Assembly: GCF_900107485.1 (NCBI RefSeq)
Contig: NZ_FNQE01000023.1
Location: 1-64,000, forward strand
From: Proteiniborus ethanoligenes
Lineage (GTDB): Bacteria; Bacillota; Clostridia; Tissierellales; Proteiniboraceae
Direction: 5' to 3'
DNA: 64,000 nucleotides
The notes under the pieces were generated by a model. That model did no database searches and was not told the DNA's origin. It was given only the letters and a program-made list of their open reading frames with translations. Position numbers and translations under genes: made by a program. Below, piece by piece: positions 8,474 through 18,084 of this stretch. Every line of letters starts with the position of its first letter. Position 1 is the stretch's first letter.

Positions 8474-9453
8474 AAAAAATCATTTTTAGAACCTTAGGTG
8501 GGAAAGGAATAGGATATGGACATTTTTATAGATGCCTTTCATTGGCTAAAGCTATAAGATCATTAGACTTAAATATCCATATTATCTTTATAACTAATGA
8601 TGAGTTAGTGGATTTAATCTATAATAATGGATTTGAATATTTAGTTTCGAATGATTTAGCTGAGGACGATGGACTAATTGAAAATATTAATCCTGTTCTT
8701 TTTATTTTTGATTCATATTTAGGAACGGATGAATATCTGAATAGAATTAAAGAAAAAACTAAACTAATGCTCATAGATGACAATAATAATATATATAGAT
8801 CAACAATACCAGATATTATTTATAATGGAAATATATTTGCGGAAGAGCTAAGATATAGAGAAGTTAAAAGTCAATTAAGATTATTAGGGCCTAAATACTT
8901 AATAATGAAGGAAGAATATTGGGATAATGAAGCTAATACCTTAGCCAAGGAAGGCGTTCTAATCACAACTGGCGGTACTGATGAATATAAAATAGCAGTT
9001 AAGATATTAGAAGAGATTAAAGAATTAGATATCAAAACAAAAGTAGTTATTGGTCCTGGATACAGAGATGATTATATTAAGAAAATTGAGCATTTTAAAA
9101 CTAATAATATAGAATTAATCTACAAGCCCAACAGCTTAAAAAATCACATATCTTCTTCAAAAATAGTAGTTACTGCTGGTGGTAGTACTATTTATGAGGT
9201 ACTATCACAAAAAAGTATTCCTATTATTTTTAGCATAGCTGACAATCAAGACTTAGCATGTAGAACTTTAAACAATATGGGAGTCGAATATTTAGGGAAG
9301 TATCCTGATATTGATTACTCTAAATTAGCTAAAGTAATCGAAAAACTTAGTTTTATAGATACAGAAGATATGTTTATCAGCATATTTGATATAGTTAACA
9401 ACAATGGAGCCAAGCTAGTAGCCAAGAATATACTTGAAAACATTATTGAATAA
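8470..9453 (+). CDS. pseG: UDP-2,4-diacetamido-2,4,6-trideoxy-beta-L-altropyranose hydrolase
   Basis: Removes UDP from the altrose intermediate to give the substrate of PseI. The protein has a GT-B, MurG-like fold: RTLGGKGIGYGHFYRCLSLA at the N-terminus with the glycine-rich loop and catalytic histidine region (GYGHFYR), and VVTAGGSTIYEVLSQK in the C-terminal UDP-binding half. The frame is open from 8455, but ATG 8470 overlaps the pseI stop as ATGA and gives MKKIIFRTLGGKG, the normal N-terminus. Overlap indicates translational coupling with pseI. The length (327 aa) is within the family range. Confidence 0.88.
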   Translation: MKKIIFRTLGGKGIGYGHFYRCLSLAKAIRSLDLNIHIIFITNDELVDLIYNNGFEYLVSNDLAEDDGLIENINPVLFIFDSYLGTDEYLNRIKEKTKLMLIDDNNNIYRSTIPDIIYNGNIFAEELRYREVKSQLRLLGPKYLIMKEEYWDNEANTLAKEGVLITTGGTDEYKIAVKILEEIKELDIKTKVVIGPGYRDDYIKKIEHFKTNNIELIYKPNSLKNHISSSKIVVTAGGSTIYEVLSQKSIPIIFSIADNQDLACRTLNNMGVEYLGKYPDIDYSKLAKVIEKLSFIDTEDMFISIFDIVNNNGAKLVAKNILENIIE

Positions 9454-9499
9454 TCAACACAGCTATGGGTATTAAATCTACAAGAAAGGAGCCGATACC

Positions 9500-9697
9500 A
9501 TGGACATAGCAGCAATGTCATCTATGATTAGCCAATCCAGCATACAGCAGCAGGCTAGTTTATCAGTTTTAAAGCTGTCAATGGAATCTGCTGAGACGCA
9601 GGCTGCGAACCTGACTCAGATGATTTCAGATACATCCAAATCTATGGAATTATCTGTATCACCACATTTAGGAGCTAATATAGACATAAAATTATAG
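9500..9697 (+). CDS. YjfB-family putative motility protein
   Basis: A 65-residue protein starting MDIAAMSSMISQSSIQQQAS, with a helical Ser/Gln/Ala-rich body and a short hydrophobic end. This matches the small YjfB family found beside flagellar and chemotaxis genes of Firmicutes; its molecular role is not established. The RBS AAAGGAG (9484-9490) lies 9 bases before the ATG. An intrinsic terminator follows directly, closing the glycosylation operon. Its presence here supports the idea that the upstream glycosyltransferases act on flagella. Confidence 0.82.
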   Translation: MDIAAMSSMISQSSIQQQASLSVLKLSMESAETQAANLTQMISDTSKSMELSVSPHLGANIDIKL

Positions 9698-9725
9698 AAG
9701 ACCTTTTCTAGGGTCTTCTATTTTT
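9695..9725 (+). terminator. intrinsic terminator after yjfB-like gene
   Basis: TAGAAGACC (9695-9703) pairs with GGTCTTCTA (9712-9720), followed by TTTTT. It overlaps the stop codon of the YjfB-like gene and ends the glycan operon. The convergent methyltransferase gene ends 10 bases further on, so the hairpin may serve both strands. Confidence 0.85.
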
Positions 9726-9734
9726 GAAACTAAT

Positions 9735-10559
9735 TTATTTTTCTGCTACTAGCACAGTTGCAAATGAATTAACAGAATGCTCTTCCTCATTAAATCCACC
9801 AAAAACCTCAACTCTCTCATATTCAGCATTCTTTACCATATTAACTAAGGTTTTTGTTCTTAAAGGTAATAATTGTACAGAGTTTTCATACTTGTGCATT
9901 CCCGTTTCGTTAGATACATTTATCACAGTATTAAAGAATATTTTTCCAGACTTTTCATCATATGCATAATTTCTAATAAATTCTACTCCGGCTTCCTTCC
10001 TGCTTATTGTAGGAAGATGGTCAATATTAAAATCTAGTATTCTATCATAATTAATTATCTGAATAAGTAGTTTTCCTTTATTATTTGTTATATTACTAAT
10101 GTGGTTAATCAACTGTTGAACTTCCTTTTCATTATCTAAATGGACTAGCGAATTACCTATACAATATACTAAATCGTATTTCCTACTTGAAAATATATCA
10201 TTAACATTTTTCATATCGCCGTGAACAAAATTAATATCCACGGCTTCATTCATGGCTTTATTGTTCCCAGCTTCAATCATTGTATTATCAAGATCTATTC
10301 CATCTAATATGTAGCCTCTCTTAGTCAGTTCAATTGCATAGTTTCCAGTGCCACAAGCAATATCCAGAATATATTTTCCTTTATCAGCTACTTTTTCTAT
10401 GAATTGAATTTTGTCTACTGTAGCTGGAAATATAATATCATAATATTTACTTAGCTCTTCATAAAAACCCACTAAACTCACCCCCGTTTTTCCTATTATG
10501 TGAGCAAAAGTAGAAGAATTATCTTTATAATTTTCCCATTCTTCCTTATTATTAATCAT
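9735..10559 (-). CDS. class I SAM-dependent methyltransferase
   Basis: The 274-residue protein carries methyltransferase motif I (YILDIACGTGNYAIELTKRG, about residues 93-112) followed by DGIDLDNTMIE (acidic end of strand 2) and FVHGDMKNVNDI. It belongs to the Methyltransf_25/UbiE-like group of small-molecule or protein methyltransferases; the substrate cannot be predicted. It is transcribed convergently to the glycan operon and stands alone. An RBS-like AGGAAAG lies before the ATG on the minus strand. A link to glycan O-methylation is only positional speculation. Confidence 0.8.
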   Translation of the reverse strand: MINNKEEWENYKDNSSTFAHIIGKTGVSLVGFYEELSKYYDIIFPATVDKIQFIEKVADKGKYILDIACGTGNYAIELTKRGYILDGIDLDNTMIEAGNNKAMNEAVDINFVHGDMKNVNDIFSSRKYDLVYCIGNSLVHLDNEKEVQQLINHISNITNNKGKLLIQIINYDRILDFNIDHLPTISRKEAGVEFIRNYAYDEKSGKIFFNTVINVSNETGMHKYENSVQLLPLRTKTLVNMVKNAEYERVEVFGGFNEEEHSVNSFATVLVAEK

Positions 10560-10635
10560 AAAATCACTTTCCTGTAATTAGAGCTTACTATTATTTAACA
10601 TATTATACCATAGCAAGAGCCTAATTCATACATAA

Positions 10636-10661
10636 AAGCAAGGGGAGGGGGATGCTGCTTC
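10636..10661. repeat. short G-rich hairpin repeat, copy 1
   Basis: Reads AAGCAAGGGGAGGGGGATGC then TGCTTC, so AAGCA and TGCTT can pair around a G-rich loop. A second copy of the same pattern lies 150 bases downstream. The 304-base gap between the divergent methyltransferase and pcp genes holds only these two copies and AT-rich DNA, including a TTAAGTTAA..TTAACTTAA repeat near 10,710-10,735. Confidence 0.6.
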
Positions 10662-10788
10662 GATATCTGGGAAATAATATCGGTGGATATTCAGCAAAGA
10701 TATTACAATTAAGTTAATACAAATTAACTTAATCTTGATTGAGTTAATCTGTTTAGAATATAATAAATGTAAAAGCAGGAACATGTGT

Positions 10789-10814
10789 AAGCAAGGGGAC
10801 GGGGTTGTTGCTTC
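10789..10814. repeat. short G-rich hairpin repeat, copy 2
   Basis: Reads AAGCAAGGGGACGGGGTTGT then TGCTTC. AAGCAA pairs with TTGCTT around GGGGACGGGG. It matches copy 1 at about 20 of 26 positions. The AAGCAAGGGGACGG core is reminiscent of small dispersed palindromes often seen in clostridial genomes, possibly REP-like; no transposase for it is in view. Confidence 0.6.
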
Positions 10815-10863
10815 TACAAAAATATATTCTTAAACTAATAAGTATAATAATGGAGGTAATACA

Positions 10864-11469
10864 ATGAAAATTTTAATTACAGGCTTTGAGCCCTTTGGGG
10901 GAGAAAGTATAAATCCTGCTTATGAAGCAGTAAAAAGGCTGCCTGAAAAGATAAATGGAGCAGAAATTGTTAAGGGGTGTATTCCAACAGTATTTAGAAA
11001 ATCCATTACGGAGCTAGAGAAGTATATAGAAAAGGAAAAGCCTCATATAGTAATTTGCGTAGGACAGGCTGGTGGAAGAACTCATATTTCTATTGAAAGA
11101 GTAGCAATAAACATAGACGATGCAAGAATTAAAGATAATGAGGACAATCAACCTGTAGATGAAGCTATATTTGAAGATGGAGAAAATGCATATTTTTCAT
11201 CATTACCTATTAAAGCTATGGTCCAAAGGATGAAGGATTATGGAGTGCCAGCTAGTGTGTCTAATACTGCTGGGACCTTTGTATGTAATCATATTATGTA
11301 TGGTCTACTATATCTAATTGACAAGAAATATCCTCACATGAAGGGCGGTTTTATCCATGTACCCTATTTACCAGAGCAGGTTCTTGAAAAAAACAATATG
11401 GCAAGCATGAGCTTGGAGGATGTTGTAAAAGGACTTACACTAGCAGTTGAAGCTGTATTAAAAATATAA
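10864..11469 (+). CDS. pcp: pyroglutamyl-peptidase I (pyrrolidone-carboxylate peptidase)
   Basis: Cytosolic cysteine peptidase (family C15) that removes N-terminal pyroglutamate from peptides. The start [19 protein letters not shown] is diagnostic, as is [17 protein letters not shown]. The catalytic cysteine lies in [18 protein letters not shown] and the active-site histidine in [13 protein letters not shown]; the catalytic Glu is in the SIERVA segment. Length (201 aa) is standard. ATG 10864 is preceded by GGAGGT at 10853-10858. It is a single-gene unit ending in a strong hairpin. Consistent with an organism that feeds on peptides and amino acids. Confidence 0.95.
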   Translation: MKILITGFEPFGGESINPAYEAVKRLPEKINGAEIVKGCIPTVFRKSITELEKYIEKEKPHIVICVGQAGGRTHISIERVAINIDDARIKDNEDNQPVDEAIFEDGENAYFSSLPIKAMVQRMKDYGVPASVSNTAGTFVCNHIMYGLLYLIDKKYPHMKGGFIHVPYLPEQVLEKNNMASMSLEDVVKGLTLAVEAVLKI

Positions 11470-11494
11470 TTTAATTAGGGCGAAAATCAAATAC

Positions 11495-11540
11495 TCCCTC
11501 ATATATGAAATGTTTCACTTCATATATGAGGGGTTTCACT
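11495..11540. terminator. bidirectional terminator between pcp and a convergent chemoreceptor gene
   Basis: CCCTCATATATGAA (11496-11509) pairs with TTCATATATGAGGG (11519-11532) around a 9-base loop, followed by a T-rich run. The genes on either side converge, so it probably stops both transcripts. Confidence 0.85.
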
Positions 11541-11544
11541 TTTT

Positions 11545-13524
11545 CTAATATTTAAATCTAGATATTGTATTTCTTAAATCTGAAGCCATAGTTGCTAAAT
11601 CCATGGCTGAGCTAGCGATTTCCTCCATAGCTGCGATTTGCTGCTGTGAGCTATGAACAGCTCCTTCAGAGGAATCCACAGTCTTTTGGGATAAGTCATA
11701 CATATGATTAAAGGTATTTGTAACCTCAGTAGCACTAGTAGCCACTCCCTGAGTAAGTCTTGATACATCCTCTATTTGAGACGCGATTAAATCTATTTCA
11801 TTTAATATGTAAGAAAAGCTATTGCTAGATTCATTGACTATTTTAACACTGGACTCAACATCTTTATTATTTAATTCCATAGATTTAACTGTATTTTCAA
11901 TCTCATTTTGAATACCTAAAATAAGCTCCGATATTTGGCTAGATGATAAGGATGTTTGCTCTGCTAGTTTTCTTACCTCTTCAGCTACTACAGAGAATCC
12001 TCTTCCAGCTTCTCCTGCTCTTGCTGCCTCAATGGCTGCATTTAGGGCCAACAAATTAGTTTGTTCAGCTATTTCGCCAATAGTATCTACAATTTTTTCG
12101 ATTTCTTTAGAGCTATCATTTAGTTTGGATATCTCTTTAGAGGTTTGTTCTGTAGAAGATTTCAAATTATTTATCCTATCAACTGCATCTTTAGAGGACT
12201 TTATTCCACTTTGGGCAGAATCTAAAGTATTCCTTGCTGACTTATTTATATTTTGGATATTAATAGATACATTCTGTATATTATCTACCATGCTTTGCAT
12301 AATTTCATTAGATTTTTCAATAGATATAGCTTGATTATGGGCAGATTCTGTTACTTCTACGATAGTATTTGCAACCTGTTCAGAGGATGCTGTAACTTCT
12401 TCTGATGCAGCTGACAGCTCTTGGCTAGTTGCTGCTACCTGCTCTGAAACCTGGGCAGACTGGGATATAATATCACGTAAGCTGGAGATCATAACATTAA
12501 AAGTACTAGCCAGAGAGCTAACTTCATCCTTTGAACGAAGCTCTACATTCTGTGTTAGGTCTCCTAATGATACTTGTTCAGCCACATTAGTTAATTTCTT
12601 TATAGGCTTTAGGGAGTAATTTAAAAATCCATATACAACTAAAAGTAAAATAGATAATGAAATAATTGTGAATATTATTGCATTTCTCTTAATTCCATCT
12701 ATACGATTTACTAATAAAGCTCTGTCGTTGATTATTTTAAAATATCCAGATACATTTCCCTGATAGTCTTTAAAAGGCATTAGGACTATATTATAGTTCC
12801 CATCCTTACTATGTAAAAAAACAATCTCGTTATTTTTAAGCTTTTCTATATGTATACCTTCTTCTAGCTGCCACTTATCCTCTTCAATGGTTGAAGCTAC
12901 AAGACCAGAGATTGATGTAGTACCATCTTCTAGCTGATAAATAAAATATTCACCGCTATAATGCTCCTTTATTCTTTCTAAAAATTCATTTCCAAAATCA
13001 CTACCATACTCAACACTACCTGTATGCTTATTATTATAGAACATAGGAACTACTACTCTAAAACCAAATCCACCTACACCCTTCTCTAATCCTTTTATCA
13101 TTTCCTTCTTCTCATTAGCTTCATTTACTGTGAAACGAAAGTCTTTAAGACTATCACCATATTTTTCAGGCTGATGGAGTCGAAGAAAAGAGCTAGAATC
13201 GGGTAGATGAAATTGAACCTGTGAGATTTTAGAAGATATATTTTTATATGTAGGTAAAAGTATTGCTGCTAATTCAGAGCGATTTCGCTCCCCAAATAAT
13301 TTTTGAATATAGGAGTTGTTTGCCAAGGATAAAGCAGCAACCTCTGCTGTTTCTAGCTGTTTTTCCATTTGAATATTTATTGATTGGCTTATTGTTTCCA
13401 GCATTTCCTGTTCTTTTTCCATAATAGTTTTTGTAGTTTCACTAAATGTATAGTAGGAAAGTACAGAAAACACAATCAGGACACAAATACTAAAGCCTAG
13501 GAAAATTTTAACTTTTAATGACAT
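11545..13524 (-). CDS. methyl-accepting chemotaxis protein
   Basis: Transmembrane chemoreceptor. The start at 13524 ([18 protein letters not shown]) follows an AAAGGGGGGG RBS by 6 bases; an in-frame ATG 42 bases further upstream lacks one. Order: TM1 (about 5-25), an extracellular sensor of about 260 residues that ends in a Cache-like segment, TM2 ([20 protein letters not shown]), HAMP, then the cytoplasmic signalling hairpin with [20 protein letters not shown] and [18 protein letters not shown]-terminal Gln/Glu/Ala-rich helices hold possible methylation sites. No CheR-binding pentapeptide is seen. Ligand unknown. Monocistronic. Confidence 0.92.
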   Translation of the reverse strand: MSLKVKIFLGFSICVLIVFSVLSYYTFSETTKTIMEKEQEMLETISQSINIQMEKQLETAEVAALSLANNSYIQKLFGERNRSELAAILLPTYKNISSKISQVQFHLPDSSSFLRLHQPEKYGDSLKDFRFTVNEANEKKEMIKGLEKGVGGFGFRVVVPMFYNNKHTGSVEYGSDFGNEFLERIKEHYSGEYFIYQLEDGTTSISGLVASTIEEDKWQLEEGIHIEKLKNNEIVFLHSKDGNYNIVLMPFKDYQGNVSGYFKIINDRALLVNRIDGIKRNAIIFTIISLSILLLVVYGFLNYSLKPIKKLTNVAEQVSLGDLTQNVELRSKDEVSSLASTFNVMISSLRDIISQSAQVSEQVAATSQELSAASEEVTASSEQVANTIVEVTESAHNQAISIEKSNEIMQSMVDNIQNVSINIQNINKSARNTLDSAQSGIKSSKDAVDRINNLKSSTEQTSKEISKLNDSSKEIEKIVDTIGEIAEQTNLLALNAAIEAARAGEAGRGFSVVAEEVRKLAEQTSLSSSQISELILGIQNEIENTVKSMELNNKDVESSVKIVNESSNSFSYILNEIDLIASQIEDVSRLTQGVATSATEVTNTFNHMYDLSQKTVDSSEGAVHSSQQQIAAMEEIASSAMDLATMASDLRNTISRFKY

Positions 13525-13673
13525 TTTTAACCCCCCCTTTATTTCCTTGCATATATTTAAATACATACCCTCATTAGTTTATGAATTAACAAAGACGACA
13601 TAATTTAATATTTTTCTACAAGTTTGGATAGGACACTGTTTTTACTAAGAGCTATTATTCATACAAATCCCTA

Positions 13674-13702
13674 TTGATTTTTGCTAGAAATAGGATTATA
13701 AT
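13674..13702 (+). promoter_or_regulatory. sigma-A promoter of clpB
   Basis: -35 TTGATT (13674-13679), 17-base spacer, perfect -10 TATAAT (13697-13702). The CtsR-like operator begins 10 bases after the -10. The untranslated leader would be about 170 bases. This accounts for the 356-base gap between the divergent chemoreceptor and clpB genes; nothing else was recognised in it. Confidence 0.8.
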
Positions 13703-13711
13703 AAAATCAAA

Positions 13712-13728
13712 GGTCAGGCAAAGTCAAA
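13712..13728 (+). promoter_or_regulatory. CtsR-type heat-shock operator
   Basis: GGTCAGG-CAA-AGTCAAA matches the CtsR direct repeat RGTCAAA-NAN-RGTCAAA with two differences in the first heptad and none in the second. It lies at the expected transcription start of clpB, where CtsR binding would block RNA polymerase. CtsR is known to control clp genes in Gram-positive bacteria; the ctsR gene itself is not in the window. Confidence 0.75.
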
Positions 13729-13880
13729 CTTTATTATCTAGAATAGTTGATGAAGAAAAGTCACATATAGCAAATATTCACAACAACAAAAAACATAAAA
13801 GTAAAAAATACACAGAAAATATAGCTAAAGAAGATTTTAGTAAAATAGAATAAAGGGATTAAAGTAGAGAGGTGAGATAA

Positions 13881-16469
13881 ATGGATTTAAACAAATTTAC
13901 ACAAAAAAGTATTGAAGCCGTGCAAAATTCTCAAGAAATAGCTATTAAGAATGGTAATCCCCAATTAGAGGAAATCCATATACATTATGCCCTTATAAGC
14001 CAAGACGAAGGATTGATAAGGACTGTACTTAATTACATGGGGGAAAATGTAGAGCTTATTAAAAATGATGTAAAAAAGGAAATAGATAGCCTGCCTAAAC
14101 AATCTGGCGGTGGAGGCTCTATTTATCCTAGCAGAATTTATACTAAAATACTCTTAAATTCTGAGGATGAAGCTAAGAAGTTTGGAGATGAATATGTAGG
14201 AGTTGAGCATATTTATATATCCTTATTAAAAGAAAGAGGAACCCTATCAGAGAAAATATTCAAGAGATACAATATTAATCTACAAAGGTTTTTAGAGGCC
14301 CTTAAAAAAATTAGAGGTAGCCAAAGCATTACATCGGATAACCCAGAGTCCACATATAATGCACTGAAAAGATTTGGTAGAGATCTAACAGAAGAAGCTA
14401 AAACAGGAAAGCTCGACCCAGTAATAGGTAGAGATGAAGAAATAAGAAATACAATTCGTATTCTTTCAAGAAGAACTAAAAACAACCCTGTTTTAATAGG
14501 AGAGCCAGGAGTAGGCAAAACAGCCATAGTTGAAGGACTTGCCCAAAGAATTGTAAATGGAGATGTGCCAGAAGGATTAAAGGATAAGAACATATTTGCC
14601 CTTGATATGGGAGCCTTGATTGCAGGCGCTAAGTATAGGGGAGAATTTGAAGAAAGGCTTAAGGCAGTATTAAAGGAAGTAGAGGATTCTGACGGTAGGA
14701 TTATAATGTTCATAGATGAAATTCACAATATAGTAGGAGCAGGTAGAACAGAAGGTTCAATGGATGCTTCAAACCTTCTAAAACCGATGCTTGCCCGTGG
14801 AGAAATCCATTGTATAGGTGCGACTACATTAGATGAATATAGAAAATATATTGAGAAAGATGCAGCCTTAGAGAGAAGATTTCAAAAGGTATTGGTTACA
14901 GAGCCAACTGTAGAGGACACCATATCCATCCTTAGAGGAATTAAAGAAAAGTATGAGATTCATCATGGTATTAGAATATCAGATAATGCAGTTATTGCCT
15001 GTGCTACTCTTTCAGATAGATATATAAGTGATAGATATTTGCCTGACAAGGCTATAGACCTAATGGATGAGGCTTCTGCCATGATAAGGACAGAAATAGA
15101 CAGTATGCCTGCCGAGCTAGATGAAATTAGGAGACGAATTCTTCAGCTTGAAATCGAAAGGGCAGCTCTAAAAAAAGAAACTGATAATAGCTCTAAAGCA
15201 CGACTTGAAAAGCTAGAAAAGGAGCTTGCGAACCTAAAAGAAGAATACCATATTAAAAGGGCAAAATGGGAAGATGAGAAGAAAAGCATATCATCTATTA
15301 AAGATATAAAGGAAGAGATAGATAGGGTAAAGAGAGAAATAGAAGATGCTGAAAGACGATATGATTTAGAGAAGCTATCAGAGCTAAAATATGGCACATT
15401 GATTCAGCTAGAGAAAAAGCTAGAAGAAGCCAATCAAAGGGCTCAGAGTGAAGACAGGATGCTAAAGGAAGAGGTTACAGAGGAGGAAATAGCAGAGGTA
15501 GTTTCTAAATGGACTGGAATACCTGTATCTAAGCTGGTGGCGACAGAGAGAGAAAAGCTACTTAATCTAGATAAAATTCTTCACAAAAGAGTAATAGGTC
15601 AAGAAGAAGCTGTAGAATCTGTTGTAGATGCTGTGATTAGAGCAAGAGCAGGGATTAAGACATTAAATAGACCTGTAGGCTCATTTATATTTTTAGGTCC
15701 AACAGGTGTAGGTAAAACAGAGTTAGCTAAATCTCTTACAGAAACCTTATTTGATGATGAAAGAAATATGATAAGGATAGATATGAGTGAGTATATGGAA
15801 AAGCATTCAGTTTCTAGGCTAGTTGGAGCACCTCCAGGATATGTTGGCTATGATGAAGGTGGTCAGTTAACTGAAGCTGTTAGGAGAAAGCCTTATTCTG
15901 TAATCCTTTTTGATGAAATAGAAAAGGCCCATCCCGATGTGTTTAATATACTCCTTCAGGTATTAGATGATGGTAGACTTACAGATAATCAAGGTAGAAC
16001 TGTAGACTTTAAAAATACAGTTATAATTATGACATCTAATCTTGGTTCGTCATATTTAATTGAAGGAATAAACCCAGATGGTCATATAGATGAAGCTGCT
16101 GAGGAAAAAGTAATGGAAGCTATGAGAAGAACCTTTAGGCCAGAGTTTCTAAACCGTATTGATGAAATAGTCCTATTTAAGCCATTACAAAGAGAGGAAA
16201 TATTTAAGATAATAGACCTTCAAATAGATGAAATAGAAAGTAGACTCCAGGATAGAGAAATAAGTATTGAATTTACTAATGAAGCTAAGGAGCTTGTACT
16301 AAGCAAAGCATACTCTATTCAATATGGTGCAAGACCTGTAAAGAGATTCTTGCAAAAGCACATTGAAACAGAAATGGCTAGAATGATTATTAGAGGAGAG
16401 CTAAAGGATAAGGATACTGTAGTTGTTAGTGTAGATAATGATAGATTGGTGATAGAAGCTAAGAATTAA
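13881..16469 (+). CDS. clpB: ATP-dependent disaggregase ClpB
   Basis: Hexameric AAA+ chaperone that extracts polypeptides from aggregates together with DnaK. The 862 residues show the double Clp N-domain (1-150), NBD1 with Walker A GEPGVGKT near residue 207 and Walker [13 protein letters not shown], a long Glu/Lys-rich middle coiled coil (about 400-530) that distinguishes ClpB from ClpA, and NBD2 with GPTGVGKT near 606 and sensor/arginine region [15 protein letters not shown]. No ClpP-binding IGF/LGF loop was noticed. The ATG follows AGAGAGGTGAG. Promoter and CtsR box lie 150-210 bases upstream. Confidence 0.96.
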   Translation: MDLNKFTQKSIEAVQNSQEIAIKNGNPQLEEIHIHYALISQDEGLIRTVLNYMGENVELIKNDVKKEIDSLPKQSGGGGSIYPSRIYTKILLNSEDEAKKFGDEYVGVEHIYISLLKERGTLSEKIFKRYNINLQRFLEALKKIRGSQSITSDNPESTYNALKRFGRDLTEEAKTGKLDPVIGRDEEIRNTIRILSRRTKNNPVLIGEPGVGKTAIVEGLAQRIVNGDVPEGLKDKNIFALDMGALIAGAKYRGEFEERLKAVLKEVEDSDGRIIMFIDEIHNIVGAGRTEGSMDASNLLKPMLARGEIHCIGATTLDEYRKYIEKDAALERRFQKVLVTEPTVEDTISILRGIKEKYEIHHGIRISDNAVIACATLSDRYISDRYLPDKAIDLMDEASAMIRTEIDSMPAELDEIRRRILQLEIERAALKKETDNSSKARLEKLEKELANLKEEYHIKRAKWEDEKKSISSIKDIKEEIDRVKREIEDAERRYDLEKLSELKYGTLIQLEKKLEEANQRAQSEDRMLKEEVTEEEIAEVVSKWTGIPVSKLVATEREKLLNLDKILHKRVIGQEEAVESVVDAVIRARAGIKTLNRPVGSFIFLGPTGVGKTELAKSLTETLFDDERNMIRIDMSEYMEKHSVSRLVGAPPGYVGYDEGGQLTEAVRRKPYSVILFDEIEKAHPDVFNILLQVLDDGRLTDNQGRTVDFKNTVIIMTSNLGSSYLIEGINPDGHIDEAAEEKVMEAMRRTFRPEFLNRIDEIVLFKPLQREEIFKIIDLQIDEIESRLQDREISIEFTNEAKELVLSKAYSIQYGARPVKRFLQKHIETEMARMIIRGELKDKDTVVVSVDNDRLVIEAKN

Positions 16470-16483
16470 GAATTTCAATAACA

Positions 16484-16615
16484 GTAGTGGAACGGTAGTG
16501 TAACGATTGTTTAACGATTGTTTAACGATTGTTTAACGATTGTTTAACGACTGTATAACTACTGTTCAACTACTGTTCAACTACTGTTCAACTACTGTTT
16601 AGCTACTGTTCAACT
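16484..16615 (+). repeat. tandem array of twelve 11-bp units
   Basis: Twelve head-to-tail 11-base units fill the gap after clpB: two GTAGTGKAACG-like units, four perfect ATTGTTTAACG copies (16506-16549), one ACTGTATAACT, and five ACTGTTCAACT-type copies (16561-16615, one of them ACTGTTTAGCT). Variation is arranged in blocks, as expected from slippage or unequal exchange. The array runs into a CTAACAACTAA motif of the kind that recurs elsewhere in the window. Confidence 0.92.
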
Positions 16616-16677
16616 AAGAACTAACAACTAAATATGATACAATATATATAAATACAATGTGGGAAAGGTGATCTTTT

Positions 16678-18078
16678 ATGGGGAAAATATCAGCTTTTTA
16701 TACTATGCCTCATCCACCAATAGTAATTCCAGAAGTTGGACAGGGTGAGGAAAAGAAAATAAAGAGGACATCAGAGGCGCTTGAAAAGGTAGCCATAGAT
16801 ATAGAAAATATAAAACCAGATACTATTATTATCATTACGCCTCATGGACCCTTGTTTAGTGATGCTATTGCACTTTCCTTTGAAAACAGTATAAAGGGGA
16901 ACCTAGGTAGATTTAGGGCACCGGGGGTAAGCTTTGATATGGAAATAGATATGGAGCTTACTGAAAGAATAATCCAGTATTCAGAGAATGAAAATATACC
17001 TACAGCAGACATTACGAAAAATACTGGGGCTAGATATGGAGTCGAATATGGATTAGATCATGGTACTATGGTGCCCTTGTATTTTATCAATAGGAAATAT
17101 AAAGATTACAAGCTAGTGCATATTACCTATGGCATGCTTCCTAAAATACAGCTTTACAAGCTTGGTATGTGTATTAGAAGGGCTGTAGAAGAAAGCTCAA
17201 CCAATGCAGTATTTATAGCTAGTGGAGACCTGTCCCATAAGCTAACCCATGATGGACCTTATGGCTATAGCCCTCATGGTCCAAAATTTGATAAGGAAAT
17301 AATATCACTACTTAAAGAAGGAGATGCATTAGGAGTATTTAACATGGACTCATCTACTATTGAAGGAGCAGGTGAGTGTGGACTACGCTCCTATTACATT
17401 ATGTTTGGAGCTATGAATGGATATGATATTAAAGGAAACCTCCTAGCCTATGAAGGAACCTTTGGAGTAGGCTATGCTGTTATGGGTTTTTCTCTTAGGG
17501 AAAGCTCTATAGATATGCATAAGCTATTAATAGAGCAAAATCAAAAGAGGACAAAAGAGAAACTAGAAAATCCAAATCCATATATTAGACTTGCCCGAGA
17601 AAGCTTAACTCATTATTTAACATATGGAGAATATATGGATATACCCTCATATGTAACAGAGGAAATGAAAAAACTTAAAAGAGGGGTTTTTGTTTCCTTA
17701 AAAAAGGAAGGACAATTGAGAGGATGTATAGGTACTATTTTCCCAGTAACTAAAAGCATAAGCCAAGAGATTATTAGAAATGCTGTGGAAGCAGGATTAC
17801 ACGATCCTAGATTTATGCCTGTAGAGGAAGATGAGCTTGAGGAAATAGACTTTTCAGTAGATGTGCTTACAGAGCCTGAAAGGGCTTTAAAGGAGGAGCT
17901 AGACCCTAAAGTCTTTGGTATAATAGTCAGGAGCAGGGGCAAAACTGGATTATTGCTTCCAGATTTAGAGGGCGTAGATACAGTGGAGGAGCAGCTAAGT
18001 ATTGCACTTCAAAAGGCGAGTATTTCTCCACAGGAAAATTATACTATTGAAAGGTTTAAAGTCATTAGACATAGCTAA
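16678..18078 (+). CDS. AmmeMemoRadiSam system protein B/A fusion (Memo-like + AMMECR1)
   Basis: Two domains in one 466-residue chain. Residues 1-265 are a LigB/Memo-like fold related to class III extradiol dioxygenases (YTMPHPPIVIPEVGQG, IIITPHGPLF, HGTMVPLYFI, SGDLSHKLT: candidate metal-site histidines). Residues 295-466 are an AMMECR1 domain with the family signature LRGCIGTIFP. The pair normally acts with a radical SAM protein (AmrS) in a poorly understood system. The next reading frame, 6 bases downstream, is a shortened remnant of exactly that partner. The ATG at 16678 follows GGAAAGGTGATC. Whether the fusion remains functional without AmrS is unknown. Confidence 0.88.
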   Translation: MGKISAFYTMPHPPIVIPEVGQGEEKKIKRTSEALEKVAIDIENIKPDTIIIITPHGPLFSDAIALSFENSIKGNLGRFRAPGVSFDMEIDMELTERIIQYSENENIPTADITKNTGARYGVEYGLDHGTMVPLYFINRKYKDYKLVHITYGMLPKIQLYKLGMCIRRAVEESSTNAVFIASGDLSHKLTHDGPYGYSPHGPKFDKEIISLLKEGDALGVFNMDSSTIEGAGECGLRSYYIMFGAMNGYDIKGNLLAYEGTFGVGYAVMGFSLRESSIDMHKLLIEQNQKRTKEKLENPNPYIRLARESLTHYLTYGEYMDIPSYVTEEMKKLKRGVFVSLKKEGQLRGCIGTIFPVTKSISQEIIRNAVEAGLHDPRFMPVEEDELEEIDFSVDVLTEPERALKEELDPKVFGIIVRSRGKTGLLLPDLEGVDTVEEQLSIALQKASISPQENYTIERFKVIRHS

Positions 18079-18084
18079 GGGTAG

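Noticed and set aside
9473..9498. Sigma-28-like motif TAAA-14-GCCGATAC before the YjfB-like gene
   Set aside because: The -10 ends one base before the start codon and overlaps the space between RBS and ATG, so the transcript would lose the RBS; spacing is also one short. Probably chance.
9724..9969. 81-codon plus-strand frame antisense to the methyltransferase gene
   Set aside because: It is the mirror of a well-supported methyltransferase and has no RBS or motif.
16484..16615. CRISPR array
   Set aside because: The units are contiguous 11-mers without spacers and no cas genes are present.
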